Counted from the stretch's first letter, positions 7,304-16,343 are shown. The stretch is DNA of 64,000 nucleotides from Cellulomonas sp. NS3 (GCF_024757985.1 NZ_CP103289.1:2356001-2420000), one strand, 5' to 3'. Notes: generated by a model from the letters alone, not told the origin. Numbers and translations: made by a program.

Positions 7304-9619
7304 TCAGCCGTTCGTGCAGACCGCGCCGTTGACCGCGAACGCGGTCGGGGCGTTGTTCGTGCCCGAGTGGCTGCCGTTGAAGCCGATGTCGGCGGTCGCA
7401 CCGGGCGCGAGCGTGGAGTTCCACGACGCGCCGGCGGCCGTGACCGTCGAGCCCGACTGGCTCCACGTGGCGCTCCAGCCCTGCTGGACCGCCTGCCCGT
7501 TGGCGAACGAGAACGTCAGCTTCCAGTTGGTCAGCGGCGTGGTCCCGGTGTTCTTCACCTTGACCGACGCCGTGAAGCCGGAGTTCCAGCTGTTGGCCGC
7601 GTAGGTCACGGAGCAGGCACCGGCCGGAACCGTGTCACCCGGCTTCGTGGTGACCGACAGCGCCGTCGACGCCGCCGACACGTTGCCTGCGGCGTCCTTG
7701 GCCTTGACGGTGAACGAGTACGCCGTGGCGGCCGTGAGGCCGGTCGCGGTGAAGCTCGTGGTCGTCGACGTGCCCACGGACGTGCCGTTGCTGAAGATCT
7801 CGTAGCCCGTCACGCCGACCGCGTCGGTCGAGGCGGTCCAGGAGATGGCGGCGGAGCTCTGCGTGACCGCGCCCGCAACGAGGCCCGAGGGCGCCGTGGG
7901 AGCGGTCGTGTCGACCGGCGGGACCGTCGTGTCGTTCGTCGTGCGGACCGAGACCGCGGTCGACGGCGACGAGACGTTGCCGGCGGCGTCCCGGGCGCGG
8001 ACGGTGAACGAGTACGCCGTGTTGGCCGTGAGGCCGGTCACCGTGTAGCTCGTCGACGTCGAGGTACCGACACGCGTCGCGCCCTGGTAGACGTCGTAGC
8101 CCGTGACGCCGACGGCGTCGGTCGAGGCCGTCCACGACAGCGCGACCGAGGTGTTCGTGACCGTGCCGGCCGTGACGCCCGACGGCGCCGTGGGGGCGGT
8201 GGTGTCGGTTGGGTCGACCGGGCCGGTGCCCTCGATGACCGGGTAGGCGTTCTTCACGAGGGTGACGAACTGGTCCTCGAACCACTGACCCGCGAGCGGG
8301 GCGTTGGGCGTGGCGCCCGTGAGCGCGCCGGCGAGCTTCGGGGAGTTGAACGTCGGGTCGCACATGCGGTCGAACCGCTTGCCCTGGTCGTTCGGGATCT
8401 CCGACGACGCACCGTCGGACTCGCCCGGAGGCTTGATCCAGACGAACGCGTCGAGGTGCGAGGCGGCGTAGCCCGACGGGGTCGCCTGCGGACGCTCACC
8501 GATGCCGGCGCCCAGCGGGTTGCACCACGCGCCGCGGTGCACGCGCTTGTCGATGCGGGACTGGTCGACGTAGGTGTCGAGCGTCGTGCTCGTCGAGGCG
8601 GCGGTCGGACGCGCGGGGCCGCCCCAGCCGTTGCGCGACGTGTCGATGAGCATGCCGGTGGTGGCCGGGAAGCCCTCGGCGACGAGCAGGCGGTGCAGGT
8701 GGGCGGTCCAGTCGATCTCGTCGAAGTCGGGGTTCCACTCGTAGAACTTGGCGGAGCGGACCTGGCCGCTGCCGACCTGCTTGGTCGGGTCCGTCAGGAA
8801 CGGCTCGACGAGCGGCGTGGTGTTGGCCGTGTTGGTGACGAAGCCGTCGATCGACGCGAAGCCCGCCTTGGTCGTCTTCGCGACGTCGGCGAAGAGCTTG
8901 GCGGCAGGACCGGCGTTCGAGTCCCAGCCGAGCCAGCCCGAGTGCGCCGCGTCGATGTAGTTGTAGACGTTCGGGATCGCGTGCAGCTTGTCGAGCGCGT
9001 ACTTGACGCCCTCGCGGTAGTACGGCGCCGCCTGCTGGCAGGTCGGCTCCGCGATGTTGGTGATGAGGTTCGGCAGCGAGTCCGGCTCGATCGTCGCCGC
9101 GATGCGGATGTCCTGGTACTTCGGGTCGGCCAGGAGCGCCGCGATCGGGTCGATGTACTCCGTCTTGTAGCGCGCGAGCCCGGCGTCCGTGGCGGGCAGC
9201 TCGCCGTTCGAGGCGAGCGCGTAGCAGTCGCGACCGGGCAGGTCGTAGATGACGAGGTTGAAGACGAGCGGCGTGCCGGCCTTCTTCTGCGCGACGGCGT
9301 TGTCGAGGTGGAACTTCAGCCCGTTGCCGTCCGCGTTGCCGGCGATGGCGCTGATGCGGTCCATCCACACCGCGGTCGGCATGCTCTTGATCGCGCGCAT
9401 CTTCGCGGCGAGCGAGGCGTCCGAGGCGCGCGTGGCAGCGCTCTCAACCGCTGCCGACCAGGTCGGGTTCACGTACTGCGTCGCACCCGCGTACGGGTTG
9501 TCGACGTGCGCCTCGGCCGCCTGGGCGCCGGTGGCGACGAACGTCAGCGGCGCGATGACGAGTGCCGCCGCGGCTGCGGCGGTGGTGGCGGCCCTCAGCC
9601 GCTTGGGGATCTTGGACAC
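7304..9619 (-). CDS. cbhA: Secreted GH6 exo-cellobiohydrolase with two FnIII repeats and CBM2 (CbhA-like)
   Basis: A 771-residue secreted cellulase. Residues 1-34 are a signal peptide ending TGAQA. About 40-465 is the GH6 domain, with the signatures VIYDLPGRDCYALASNGE (123-140) and ATIEPDSLPNLITN, where Asp180 matches the catalytic acid, plus AAHSGWLGW and FVWIKPPGESDG. Fibronectin III repeats lie at about 470-560 and 570-658 and a CBM2 at 666-771. This is the CbhA plan of C. fimi, which has three FnIII repeats; here there are two. The domain order suggests an exo-acting enzyme releasing cellobiose from non-reducing ends, complementing GH5. GTG 9619 has GGAGGA four bases upstream. Its FnIII and CBM2 modules are close relatives of those in the GH5 protein. 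Confidence 0.93.
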   Translation of the reverse strand: MSKIPKRLRAATTAAAAAALVIAPLTFVATGAQAAEAHVDNPYAGATQYVNPTWSAAVESAATRASDASLAAKMRAIKSMPTAVWMDRISAIAGNADGNGLKFHLDNAVAQKKAGTPLVFNLVIYDLPGRDCYALASNGELPATDAGLARYKTEYIDPIAALLADPKYQDIRIAATIEPDSLPNLITNIAEPTCQQAAPYYREGVKYALDKLHAIPNVYNYIDAAHSGWLGWDSNAGPAAKLFADVAKTTKAGFASIDGFVTNTANTTPLVEPFLTDPTKQVGSGQVRSAKFYEWNPDFDEIDWTAHLHRLLVAEGFPATTGMLIDTSRNGWGGPARPTAASTSTTLDTYVDQSRIDKRVHRGAWCNPLGAGIGERPQATPSGYAASHLDAFVWIKPPGESDGASSEIPNDQGKRFDRMCDPTFNSPKLAGALTGATPNAPLAGQWFEDQFVTLVKNAYPVIEGTGPVDPTDTTAPTAPSGVTAGTVTNTSVALSWTASTDAVGVTGYDVYQGATRVGTSTSTSYTVTGLTANTAYSFTVRARDAAGNVSSPSTAVSVRTTNDTTVPPVDTTAPTAPSGLVAGAVTQSSAAISWTASTDAVGVTGYEIFSNGTSVGTSTTTSFTATGLTAATAYSFTVKAKDAAGNVSAASTALSVTTKPGDTVPAGACSVTYAANSWNSGFTASVKVKNTGTTPLTNWKLTFSFANGQAVQQGWSATWSQSGSTVTAAGASWNSTLAPGATADIGFNGSHSGTNNAPTAFAVNGAVCTNG
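9433..9446. promoter_or_regulatory. Candidate LacI/CelR-type operator inside the 5' end of the GH6 gene
   Basis: TGGCAGCGCTCTCA matches the Thermobifida CelR operator TGGGAGCGCTCCCA (as recalled) at 12 of 14 positions. It is 173-186 bases into the coding region, where an operator could act as a roadblock. A chance match is possible. Confidence 0.35.
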
Positions 9620-9750
9620 ACGGTCCTCCGGGTTGGGATCGGCGTGCCGGTCCCGAAGCAGGAGGGTCCGGGCACGAGTCGCCCGGGGTGAGTCCTCGGC
9701 GACTGCCGTGAACCTCACACGCGGCGCCCCGGCGCGGGCAGCGGGTGAAG

Positions 9751-9779
9751 CGATTAGGCGTTTCCGCGTTACCTAATCG
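9751..9779. promoter_or_regulatory. AT-rich inverted repeat upstream of the GH6 gene
   Basis: Perfect 8-bp arms CGATTAGG and CCTAATCG flank 13 bases. It stands out as AT-rich in GC-rich surroundings, about 130 bases before the GH6 start and just past the end of the LacI gene. It could be an operator or a hairpin ending the LacI transcript. Confidence 0.5.
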
Positions 9780-9784
9780 TGACC

Positions 9785-9798
9785 TGAGCGCGCTCCCG
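9785..9798. promoter_or_regulatory. Second candidate LacI/CelR-type operator upstream of the GH6 gene
   Basis: TGAGCGCGCTCCCG matches the CelR operator consensus at 11 of 14 positions. It lies six bases beyond the AT-rich inverted repeat, in the GH6 upstream region. Confidence 0.3.
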
Positions 9799-9906
9799 GT
9801 GGGCGCGCTGGGTCGCAGGGTCGCGGCGAGGTGCGAGTCGCGTCCGGGGGCGACGGGGCACGCGTGCTGGAGCCGCGACGACCACGTGCCGCCGCCGGAG
9901 CGCGGG

Positions 9907-10953
9907 TCAGCGCGAGCGGGGACCCGTGCTCCCGCGCACCGCGATGCCGCCGATCGGGACCGTGCGCTCGACGTCGGGCGTGCCGTCGAGCACGGCGAGG
10001 ACCGCCTCGCCCGCCGCCGTCCCGAGGTCGCCGAGCGGCAGGGGGAGGGTCGTGATCGACGGGGTCGCGAGCCGGCACAGCGCCGAGTCGCTTCCCGCGA
10101 GGATCGACAGGTCCCAGGGCACCTCGAGCCCGGTGCGGCGCGCCACGTCGAGCGCCGCGACCGCCATCTGGTCCGAGTCGTACACGACGACCGACGGGGG
10201 GACCGGCGCCGTGAGCAGCCGCCGCGTCGCTGCCGCGGCCTCCTCCGGCGTCGCGTTGGTCGCCTCGTGCACGAGCGTCCCGCCGACCGCGTCCATCGCC
10301 CGCCCGAGCGCGTCGAGCCGCAGCCGGGTGCGGTGCAGCGTGGCCGGCGCCGTCACGGCGGCGACGTCGTGGTGGCCGAGCTCGAGCAGGTACGTCGCGA
10401 CGCGCGAGTAGGCCTCGTCCTCGTCGAGCGAGACCGACGCGAGCCCCTGCGCGACCGACGGGGGGCCGAGCACCACGGCAGGCGCCCGCATGCGGCGCAG
10501 TGCCTCGACCCGTGGGTCCTGCGTGAGGACGTCGGTGACCACCATGACGTCGAACCGCCGCTCGGCCCACCACTCGCGGTACGTCGTGACGGCCGCCTCG
10601 GCCGAGTCCACGATCTGCAGCACGAGGGCCAGCCCGCGCTGCGCGACGACGTCCTGCGTCGCCGTGACGAAGTCGAGGAACGACGTCGCGTGCGCGGCGG
10701 CCCCGGCGCCGCGGCTGAGCACGAGACCGACCGCGCGCGGGCCGGTCCGCATGGAGCGCGCCGCCGCGCTCGGACGCCAGCCGAACTCGTCCGCGACCCG
10801 CAGGACCCGCTCGCGCGTGGCGGCCGAGACCCCCGGCCGACCGTTCAGCGCGTACGACACGACGGCGATCGACACGCCCGCCGCACGTGCCACGTCGGAG
10901 ATCGTGGGGCGGCGGGAGAGCGATCCTGGGCTGTCTGCTGCGGGTGTGACCAC
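9907..10953 (-). CDS. LacI-family transcriptional regulator, likely cellulase repressor
   Basis: A 348-residue LacI protein. Residues about 15-65 are the DNA-binding domain (TISDVARAAGVSIAVVSYALNGRPGVS, then the hinge region ERVLRVADEFGWRPSAAARSMR), and about 70-345 the periplasmic-binding-protein-like effector domain. It is read in the same direction as the GH6 and GH5 cellulases just downstream. In actinobacteria CelR-type LacI proteins repress cellulases until cellobiose or cellodextrin binds, so a similar role is inferred. GTG 10953 starts at the divergent promoter region shared with the sensor-GGDEF gene. The effector has not been identified; another beta-glucan sugar is possible. Confidence 0.9.
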   Translation of the reverse strand: MVTPAADSPGSLSRRPTISDVARAAGVSIAVVSYALNGRPGVSAATRERVLRVADEFGWRPSAAARSMRTGPRAVGLVLSRGAGAAAHATSFLDFVTATQDVVAQRGLALVLQIVDSAEAAVTTYREWWAERRFDVMVVTDVLTQDPRVEALRRMRAPAVVLGPPSVAQGLASVSLDEDEAYSRVATYLLELGHHDVAAVTAPATLHRTRLRLDALGRAMDAVGGTLVHEATNATPEEAAAATRRLLTAPVPPSVVVYDSDQMAVAALDVARRTGLEVPWDLSILAGSDSALCRLATPSITTLPLPLGDLGTAAGEAVLAVLDGTPDVERTVPIGGIAVRGSTGPRSR

Positions 10954-10972
10954 AATCGCCTAGTGTGTCGCC

Positions 10973-10992
10973 CGATGCGTGCGAGCGCATCG
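10973..10992. promoter_or_regulatory. Inverted repeat between the LacI and sensor-GGDEF genes
   Basis: Perfect 7-bp arms CGATGCG and CGCATCG flank TGCGAG, placed 20 bases upstream of the LacI start and 34 upstream of the divergent start. TAGTGT at 10961-10966 could be a -10 box toward the plus gene. The position suits an operator for divergent or autogenous control. Confidence 0.45.
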
Positions 10993-11025
10993 TCTCGGCT
11001 CCGATGACGTGGACGAGGAGTGTGC

Positions 11026-13737
11026 ATGGGCACGATTCGGCGCGGCCCGGTGGCGGCGAGCGCTCGGCGCACCATCGGCGTCCTGTCCCCGGTCGTCGGG
11101 GGCTTCTACTTCGGCGGCCTGATCGCCGGCGTCTCCCGTGCGGCACGCACGTCGGGTCACCGCGTCGTCGCGGTGCAGACCTACCCCGCGGGCCTCGACC
11201 GCGAGCGCTACCCCGACGAGCCCCTCCTCGAGGTCCCCGTCGCGCTCGGTGCGGTCGACGGGATCGTCATCATCGCGAAGGCGGTGCGCCACGACCGGCT
11301 CGCGTCGGTCCAGGAGTGGGGCCGCCCGGTCGTCATGATCAGCGAGGACGAGACGCAGCTCCCGGCGCCGGTCGTCGTCCCCGACAACGCGGGCGGCGTG
11401 TGCGCGGCGGTCGAGCACCTGCTCGAGCACGGGCACATGCGCATCGCGTTCGTGGGCAACCTCGCGCAGCGCGACATCCGCGAGCGCTACGAGGCGTACC
11501 GCGAGACGCTCGCGGAGCACGGCGTCGAGCCGGACCCGGAGTGGTTCTACGAGACGGTCGACAACCACGAGCAGGGCGGCGCGGACGCGGCCGCCCGGTT
11601 CCTGGCGGCGGGCGTGCCGACCACGGCGACGGTCGCCGCGACGGACCGCAACGCGATCGGCTTCCTGCGGGCGCTGCGCGCGAGCGGGCTCGTCCTGCCC
11701 CGCGACCAGGCGGTCGTCGGGTTCGACCACACCGAGAGCGGCGCGCGCCTCGTCCCGCGACTGTCGACGGTCGACCCGCACAACGACCGGGTCGGCGAGC
11801 TCGCGGTCAAGCTGCTCCTCGCCCGCCTGCGCGGCGAGGAGGTGGCCACGGGCGCGCACCGGGCGCCGGCGACCCTCGTCACGCGCGAGTCCTGCGGGTG
11901 CGGCGAGCCCAGCACGACGCCCGACGCGTGCCACGACGACGGTGCGCTCGACACGTACGGCTCGACGCCGGCCCGGGCGCGGCTGCGGCGCCTGTCCGAC
12001 ACCGGTTTCGCAGGCCCGTCGGCGGCGGCGGGAACGCGCCGGGCGGGCGACGAGGCGCGCACGAGCTGGCTGCACGCGGTGGTCGACCCGATCGCGGCGG
12101 CCGCCGAGCGCGGGTCGGCTCCCTCCGGTGTCGCCCTGGGCCGCCTCGCGGACCTCACGTCGGCGCTCCAGCCCCACCCCGAGGCGCTCGAGCAGCTCGT
12201 GTCGGCCGTCCGGGACCTCGAGAGCGAGCTCATGGGCGCGCTCCCACCGACGTCGGACCGGCTCCCGGTGCTGCGCCGGGTGACGACCGAGGTGCTGCTC
12301 ACGCTGACCAAGGGCTGCACGCGACCGATGCTCGCGCGTAGCGGGTACCTCGAGCGGACGATCGCCGACCAGTACGAGGTCGACATGGACCTCCTGCGCG
12401 GCAAGGGCCCGAGCCCTCGCGCGCTGACGTGGCTCCCGCGGGCCGTGCGCGGACCGGCGTGCCTGGGCCTGTGGGTCGGTCACGAGCGCTCACCGGGCGA
12501 CCGGGAGATCGAGATCGTCGGGGTCAACGACACGTCCGGCACGCTCTCGCGCCTCATCGGGCTGCGCACGCCAGCGAGCCAGTTCCCGCCCCCGGCGCTC
12601 ACCCGCGCGGGGACGATCGGGAGCACCGAGCTCACCTTCGTCATCCCGGTGACCTTTGGCGGCAGCGACTGGGGCCTGCTCGCGATCGACGGGAACGTCG
12701 AGACCCGCATGACGAGCGCCCGGGACAAGTACAACCACTGGGCCGCCCTGCTCGCGGTCGCGCTCGACCAGGAGCGGCTCGTGGCCTCGCTGCGCGACCA
12801 GCGGCGGGCCCTGGAGCAGGCAGCAGCACGCGAGCGGGCGCTGGCCGACACCGTGCGCGCGAGCGAGGAGCGGTACGCGCTCGCGTCGATGGCGGCCCAG
12901 GACGGCACGTGGGACTGGGACGTGTCCGCGGGCACGGTCTACTACTCGCCGCGGTGGAAGCAGACGCTCGGGTACGACGAGGACGAGATCGGCTCGTCCC
13001 CGACGGAGTGGCTCGAGCGGGTGCACCCCGACGACCGCGACGAGCTGTCCGCGTCGATCGCCGCGCAGCTCGGTGGGGCCCGCACGCCGCTCGAGCTCGA
13101 GCACCGCGTGCGCACGTCGTCGGGCGACTACCGCTGGATGATGTGCCGCGCGGTCACCGTGCTCGACGACGCGGGGTGCCCGGCCCGGCTGGTCGGCGCG
13201 CTCGTCGACATGACCGAGCGCAAGGAGCAGGAGCTCGCGCTGCGCCGCAACGCCCTGCGCGACCCGGAGACCGGTCTCGCGAACCGCATGCTCTTCCTCG
13301 ACCGGCTCGGCGCCGCGATCAAGCGCACCCGTCGCTCGGGGGACTTCGACTGCACCGTCGTCCTCCTGCGCGTCGTCGCCGAGCCGGGTCACCCGCTGCG
13401 CGACGACGGCACCGAGCTCGGCGACGGGGACGTCGAGGTGCGACGCGAGGTGGTGCGCCGGCTGCGGCGCGCGCTGCACGAGGGCGACTCCGCGGCTCGG
13501 CTCGGTCAGGACGAGTTCGCGGTGCTGCTGGACGACGTCGGTGCGGGCGGCGACCCGGTGCGCGTCGAGGAGCTCCTGACCCACGTCCGGACCGACCTCG
13601 GCGTCGACGTCGCCGTCGGGGTCCTGTCGAGCATCCAGCGCTTCCACGACGCCGACGACGCGCTGCGCGAGGCCGACATCGCCCTGCTGCGGGCCCAGAC
13701 GCAGCCCGACCCCCGGCGCCGCTCGACCGTGCGCTGA
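11026..13737 (+). CDS. Cytosolic sugar-sensor / GAF-like / PAS / degenerate GGDEF signalling protein
   Basis: A 903-residue protein with an uncommon combination. About 14-290 is a LacI-type periplasmic-binding-protein domain (RRTIGVLSPVVGGFYFGGLI, VAATDRNAIGFLRAL, QAVVGFDHTESGARL) without a helix-turn-helix. It has no signal peptide or membrane segment. About 390-590 is a GAF-like region ending in a coiled coil. About 612-735 is a PAS domain (DGTWDWD, GYDEDEIG, VHPDDRDEL, TERKEQE). About 740-900 is a GGDEF-type domain (RDPETGLANRMLFLDRL), but the signature reads LGQDEF near residue 825, which suggests weak or lost diguanylate cyclase activity. ATG 11026 follows GAGGAG by five bases. Being divergent from the cellulase regulator, it probably senses a related sugar. 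Confidence 0.85.
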   Translation: MGTIRRGPVAASARRTIGVLSPVVGGFYFGGLIAGVSRAARTSGHRVVAVQTYPAGLDRERYPDEPLLEVPVALGAVDGIVIIAKAVRHDRLASVQEWGRPVVMISEDETQLPAPVVVPDNAGGVCAAVEHLLEHGHMRIAFVGNLAQRDIRERYEAYRETLAEHGVEPDPEWFYETVDNHEQGGADAAARFLAAGVPTTATVAATDRNAIGFLRALRASGLVLPRDQAVVGFDHTESGARLVPRLSTVDPHNDRVGELAVKLLLARLRGEEVATGAHRAPATLVTRESCGCGEPSTTPDACHDDGALDTYGSTPARARLRRLSDTGFAGPSAAAGTRRAGDEARTSWLHAVVDPIAAAAERGSAPSGVALGRLADLTSALQPHPEALEQLVSAVRDLESELMGALPPTSDRLPVLRRVTTEVLLTLTKGCTRPMLARSGYLERTIADQYEVDMDLLRGKGPSPRALTWLPRAVRGPACLGLWVGHERSPGDREIEIVGVNDTSGTLSRLIGLRTPASQFPPPALTRAGTIGSTELTFVIPVTFGGSDWGLLAIDGNVETRMTSARDKYNHWAALLAVALDQERLVASLRDQRRALEQAAARERALADTVRASEERYALASMAAQDGTWDWDVSAGTVYYSPRWKQTLGYDEDEIGSSPTEWLERVHPDDRDELSASIAAQLGGARTPLELEHRVRTSSGDYRWMMCRAVTVLDDAGCPARLVGALVDMTERKEQELALRRNALRDPETGLANRMLFLDRLGAAIKRTRRSGDFDCTVVLLRVVAEPGHPLRDDGTELGDGDVEVRREVVRRLRRALHEGDSAARLGQDEFAVLLDDVGAGGDPVRVEELLTHVRTDLGVDVAVGVLSSIQRFHDADDALREADIALLRAQTQPDPRRRSTVR

Positions 13738-13779
13738 TCGAGGGCGGCCGGGGGCCGGGTCGTGCTGCGGGCGGGCGCG

Positions 13780-13796
13780 GGCCGGGTGGCCCGGCC
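13780..13796. terminator. Hairpin between convergent genes
   Basis: A 7-bp perfect stem (GGCCGGG with CCCGGCC) and a 3-base loop in the 60-base gap between the sensor-GGDEF gene and the helicase gene. It could serve both strands. Confidence 0.45.
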
Positions 13797-13799
13797 GGC

Positions 13800-15626
13800 T
13801 CAGCGAGCGGCGTGCGGGCGGACGTGACGCTCGCGCGAGTCCGAGCGGTTCTCGGGACGGCGCTCGCCGCGGTGCGTGCTCGGACCGGTCGGTCGCGAGG
13901 CGCCCTGGCCGGTGCGCGGGCCCGGTCCTTCGTCGACGCGGATGCGCAGCGGACGGCCGGCGACGCGCGCACGCCCGAGGCGGTCGAAGGCCTCGGGGGT
14001 CAGGCCGCCGGGGATCTCGACGAGCGAGAAGCTCGGGAAGATGTCGATCTTGCCGAGGTCCTTGCCGGTCAGCCCACCCTCGTTCGTGAGCGCACCGACG
14101 ATCGCGCCCGGCTGAGCGCCGTGCGTGTGCCCGACCGCGATGCGGTACCGGAGCGCGCCGTCCGGGCGGTGGCTGGTCCGGCGCGGACCGGAGCTCGACG
14201 CGGACGACCGCTGGCCGTCACGCTCGGGGGACAGCGACGCCCGGGACAGCGCGTCGTCGAGGTCGTCGCCGTGGGCCGGTCGCGCGCTCGGGCCGGTGTC
14301 GCCGACGGCGAGCGCCGCGAGCACCGAGACGAGCTCCACCGGGTCGACGCCCGGGTTCGCGGCGAGGTACTCGCCGACCGCCGTGCGGTAGAGGTCGAGA
14401 CGGCCGAGGGCCGCACGCTCCTCGACCTGACCGAGCAGCTTCGTCACGCGGTGCGCGGAGACGTCGGCGGGCGAGGGGATCTGGATCTCCTCGAGGCGCT
14501 GGCGGGTGGTCCGCTCGATCGCGCGCAGGCGGTGCTGCTCGCTCGGCGTCACGAACGTGAGCGCCTCGCCGGTGCGCCCGGCACGGCCGGTGCGGCCGAT
14601 GCGGTGCACGTACGCCTCGGGCTCGGTCGGGACGTCGAAGTTGACCACGAGCCCGATCCGGTCGACGTCGAGGCCGCGCGCGGCGACCTCGGTCGCGACG
14701 AGCACGTCGAGCGTGCCGTTGCGCAGGCGCTCGACGATCTTCTCGCGGTCGCCCTGCGCGACCTCGCCCGAGATGTACGCCGCGGGGATGCCGCGCTCGA
14801 CGAGGGCGCTGCCGACCTCCTCGGCCGCGCCGCGGGTGCGCACGAAGACGATGGCGGCCTCGGCGTCCGAGACGGCGAGGACCCGCGCGAGCGCGCCGGT
14901 CTTGTGCCGGAACGGCACGACCGCGTACGTCTGGCGGATGTCGGTCACGGTCGACGACTGGCGCGAGACCGTGATCTCGACGGGGTCGGTGAGGTGGTGC
15001 GCGGCCACGCGGCGGATCGCGGGCGGCATGGTGGCCGAGAACAGCGCGACCTGGCGCTGGGTCGGGGCGAACGCGAAGATCTTCTCGACGTCCTCCGCGA
15101 AGCCCATGCGCAGCATCTCGTCGGCCTCGTCGAGCGCGAGGAAGCGCACGTCGTCGAGGCGCAGCGTGCGCCGGTCGAGGTGGTCCATGACGCGGCCGGG
15201 TGTGCCGACCACGATCTGCGCGCCGCGGGCGAGCGCGCGCTGCTGCGGGAGGAAGGGAGAGCCGCCGTAGACGGCGACGACCTCGACGCCGGGCAGGTGC
15301 CGGGCGAACGACTCGATGGCCTCGGCGACCTGCATCGCCAGCTCGCGCGTCGGGGTCAGGACGAGAGCCTGGACCTGGCGGAGCTCGGGGTCGATCGCGG
15401 CGAGGAGCGGCAGCCCGAACGCGGCGGTCTTGCCGGTGCCGGTCTGGGCGACGCCCGTGATGTCGCGGCCGGCGAGCAGCGCCGGGATGGCCTCGGCCTG
15501 GATCGCGGACGGCGTCTCGAAGCCGAGGTCGGCGATCGCGCGCTCGAGCGCCTCGGGCAGGCCGAGGTCGGCGAAGGCGGGGCCGCTGGGGGCGGTCGCG
15601 GGCAGCGTGGGGTCTGTCATGGTCAT
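13800..15626 (-). CDS. deaD: DEAD-box RNA helicase (DeaD/CsdA-like)
   Basis: A 608-residue ATP-dependent RNA helicase for RNA unwinding in ribosome assembly, decay or cold response. All core motifs are present: the Q-motif region FADLGLPEALERAI, AQTGTGKT (Walker A), PTRELAMQV, GTPGR, DEADEML (Walker B), SATMP, ATEVAARGLDV and HRIGRTGRAGR. After the two RecA domains (about 15-370) is a C-terminal RNA-binding region resembling the DbpA fold (about 470-560), then a basic, disordered Arg-rich tail. The tandem MTMTD start allows two start codons; ATG 15626 is used. It appears monocistronic. Confidence 0.93.
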   Translation of the reverse strand: MTMTDPTLPATAPSGPAFADLGLPEALERAIADLGFETPSAIQAEAIPALLAGRDITGVAQTGTGKTAAFGLPLLAAIDPELRQVQALVLTPTRELAMQVAEAIESFARHLPGVEVVAVYGGSPFLPQQRALARGAQIVVGTPGRVMDHLDRRTLRLDDVRFLALDEADEMLRMGFAEDVEKIFAFAPTQRQVALFSATMPPAIRRVAAHHLTDPVEITVSRQSSTVTDIRQTYAVVPFRHKTGALARVLAVSDAEAAIVFVRTRGAAEEVGSALVERGIPAAYISGEVAQGDREKIVERLRNGTLDVLVATEVAARGLDVDRIGLVVNFDVPTEPEAYVHRIGRTGRAGRTGEALTFVTPSEQHRLRAIERTTRQRLEEIQIPSPADVSAHRVTKLLGQVEERAALGRLDLYRTAVGEYLAANPGVDPVELVSVLAALAVGDTGPSARPAHGDDLDDALSRASLSPERDGQRSSASSSGPRRTSHRPDGALRYRIAVGHTHGAQPGAIVGALTNEGGLTGKDLGKIDIFPSFSLVEIPGGLTPEAFDRLGRARVAGRPLRIRVDEGPGPRTGQGASRPTGPSTHRGERRPENRSDSRERHVRPHAAR

Positions 15627-15844
15627 GTGGGATCACCGATCGTGTGCGGGGGAGTGGCGTCGTGGCCGGCCAGGAGGGCCGTCCAGGAGGTCGCTTGTCC
15701 CGAACACATCGACGGTGCGGACACCGGCACAGACACACGAGGGAAGCGCGACAAACTCCGGGGGTGCCTCAAGACTACCGGGCAGGCGCCGACCTGGCGT
15801 GCTGACCGGGGGTGACGTCGGGCACACGGGCCCAGGACGCCGTG

Positions 15845-16264
15845 TCACGCGAGGCCCGCGCGCCGCCCCTCGATCACCGGGCACGTGTCCATGACGACGT
15901 CGAGCCCCGCGGCGAGCGCGCGCTGCGCGGCCTCCTCGTCGACCACACCGAGCTGCAGCCACACCGCGCCGGCGCCGACCGCGATCGCGTCGTCGACGAC
16001 GGCCCCGGCGAGCCGCGAGTTCACGAAGACGTCGACGACGTCCACCCGCCCGGGGACGTCCGCGAGCGCCCGGTACCCACGCGCGCCGTGGACGGTCTCC
16101 GCCCGGGGGTGGACGGGGACGATCTCGTGGCCGAGCGTGCCCTGGACGTAGGCCGCGACGCCGAACGCCGCGCGCGCCCGGCTGGTCGACAGCCCGACGA
16201 CGGCCCAGCGCCCGGGGCTCGTCAGGAGCCGGTGGATCACCTCGGGGTTGTTGACGTGGCTCAC
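15845..16264 (-). CDS. CoA-binding domain protein (YccU family)
   Basis: A 139-residue single-domain Rossmann protein. WAVVGLSTSRARAAFGVAAY contains the nucleotide-binding glycine region, followed by GHEIVPVHPRAETVHGARGY, VDVVDVFVNS and AVWLQLGVVDEEAAQRALAAGLDVVMDTCPVIE, the usual order of the family. These proteins resemble the CoA-binding part of succinyl-CoA synthetase; their role is unknown. GTG 16264 gives the usual family length of about 140; an upstream GTG at 16297 would add 11 residues with no family similarity. It is divergent from the RNB gene with overlapping promoter regions. Confidence 0.8.
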   Translation of the reverse strand: MSHVNNPEVIHRLLTSPGRWAVVGLSTSRARAAFGVAAYVQGTLGHEIVPVHPRAETVHGARGYRALADVPGRVDVVDVFVNSRLAGAVVDDAIAVGAGAVWLQLGVVDEEAAQRALAAGLDVVMDTCPVIEGRRAGLA

Positions 16265-16343
16265 CCGCTCAGCGAACCACAGCGGCCCGCCCGGCACAGC
16301 GTCGACGCCCGGCGGGCACCCGGCAGGCCACGGGGGCCGGCCC

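Noticed and set aside
7177-7401. An N-terminal extension of the GH5 cellulase in the same frame
   Set aside because: It would bury the signal peptide behind 75 low-complexity residues and run through the GH6 terminator; GTG 7176 has a ribosome-binding site and is followed directly by a signal peptide.
4873-9691. Long plus-strand frames opposite the two cellulase genes
   Set aside because: The minus strand encodes complete secreted enzymes with catalytic motifs; the plus frames have no domain and no translation signals.
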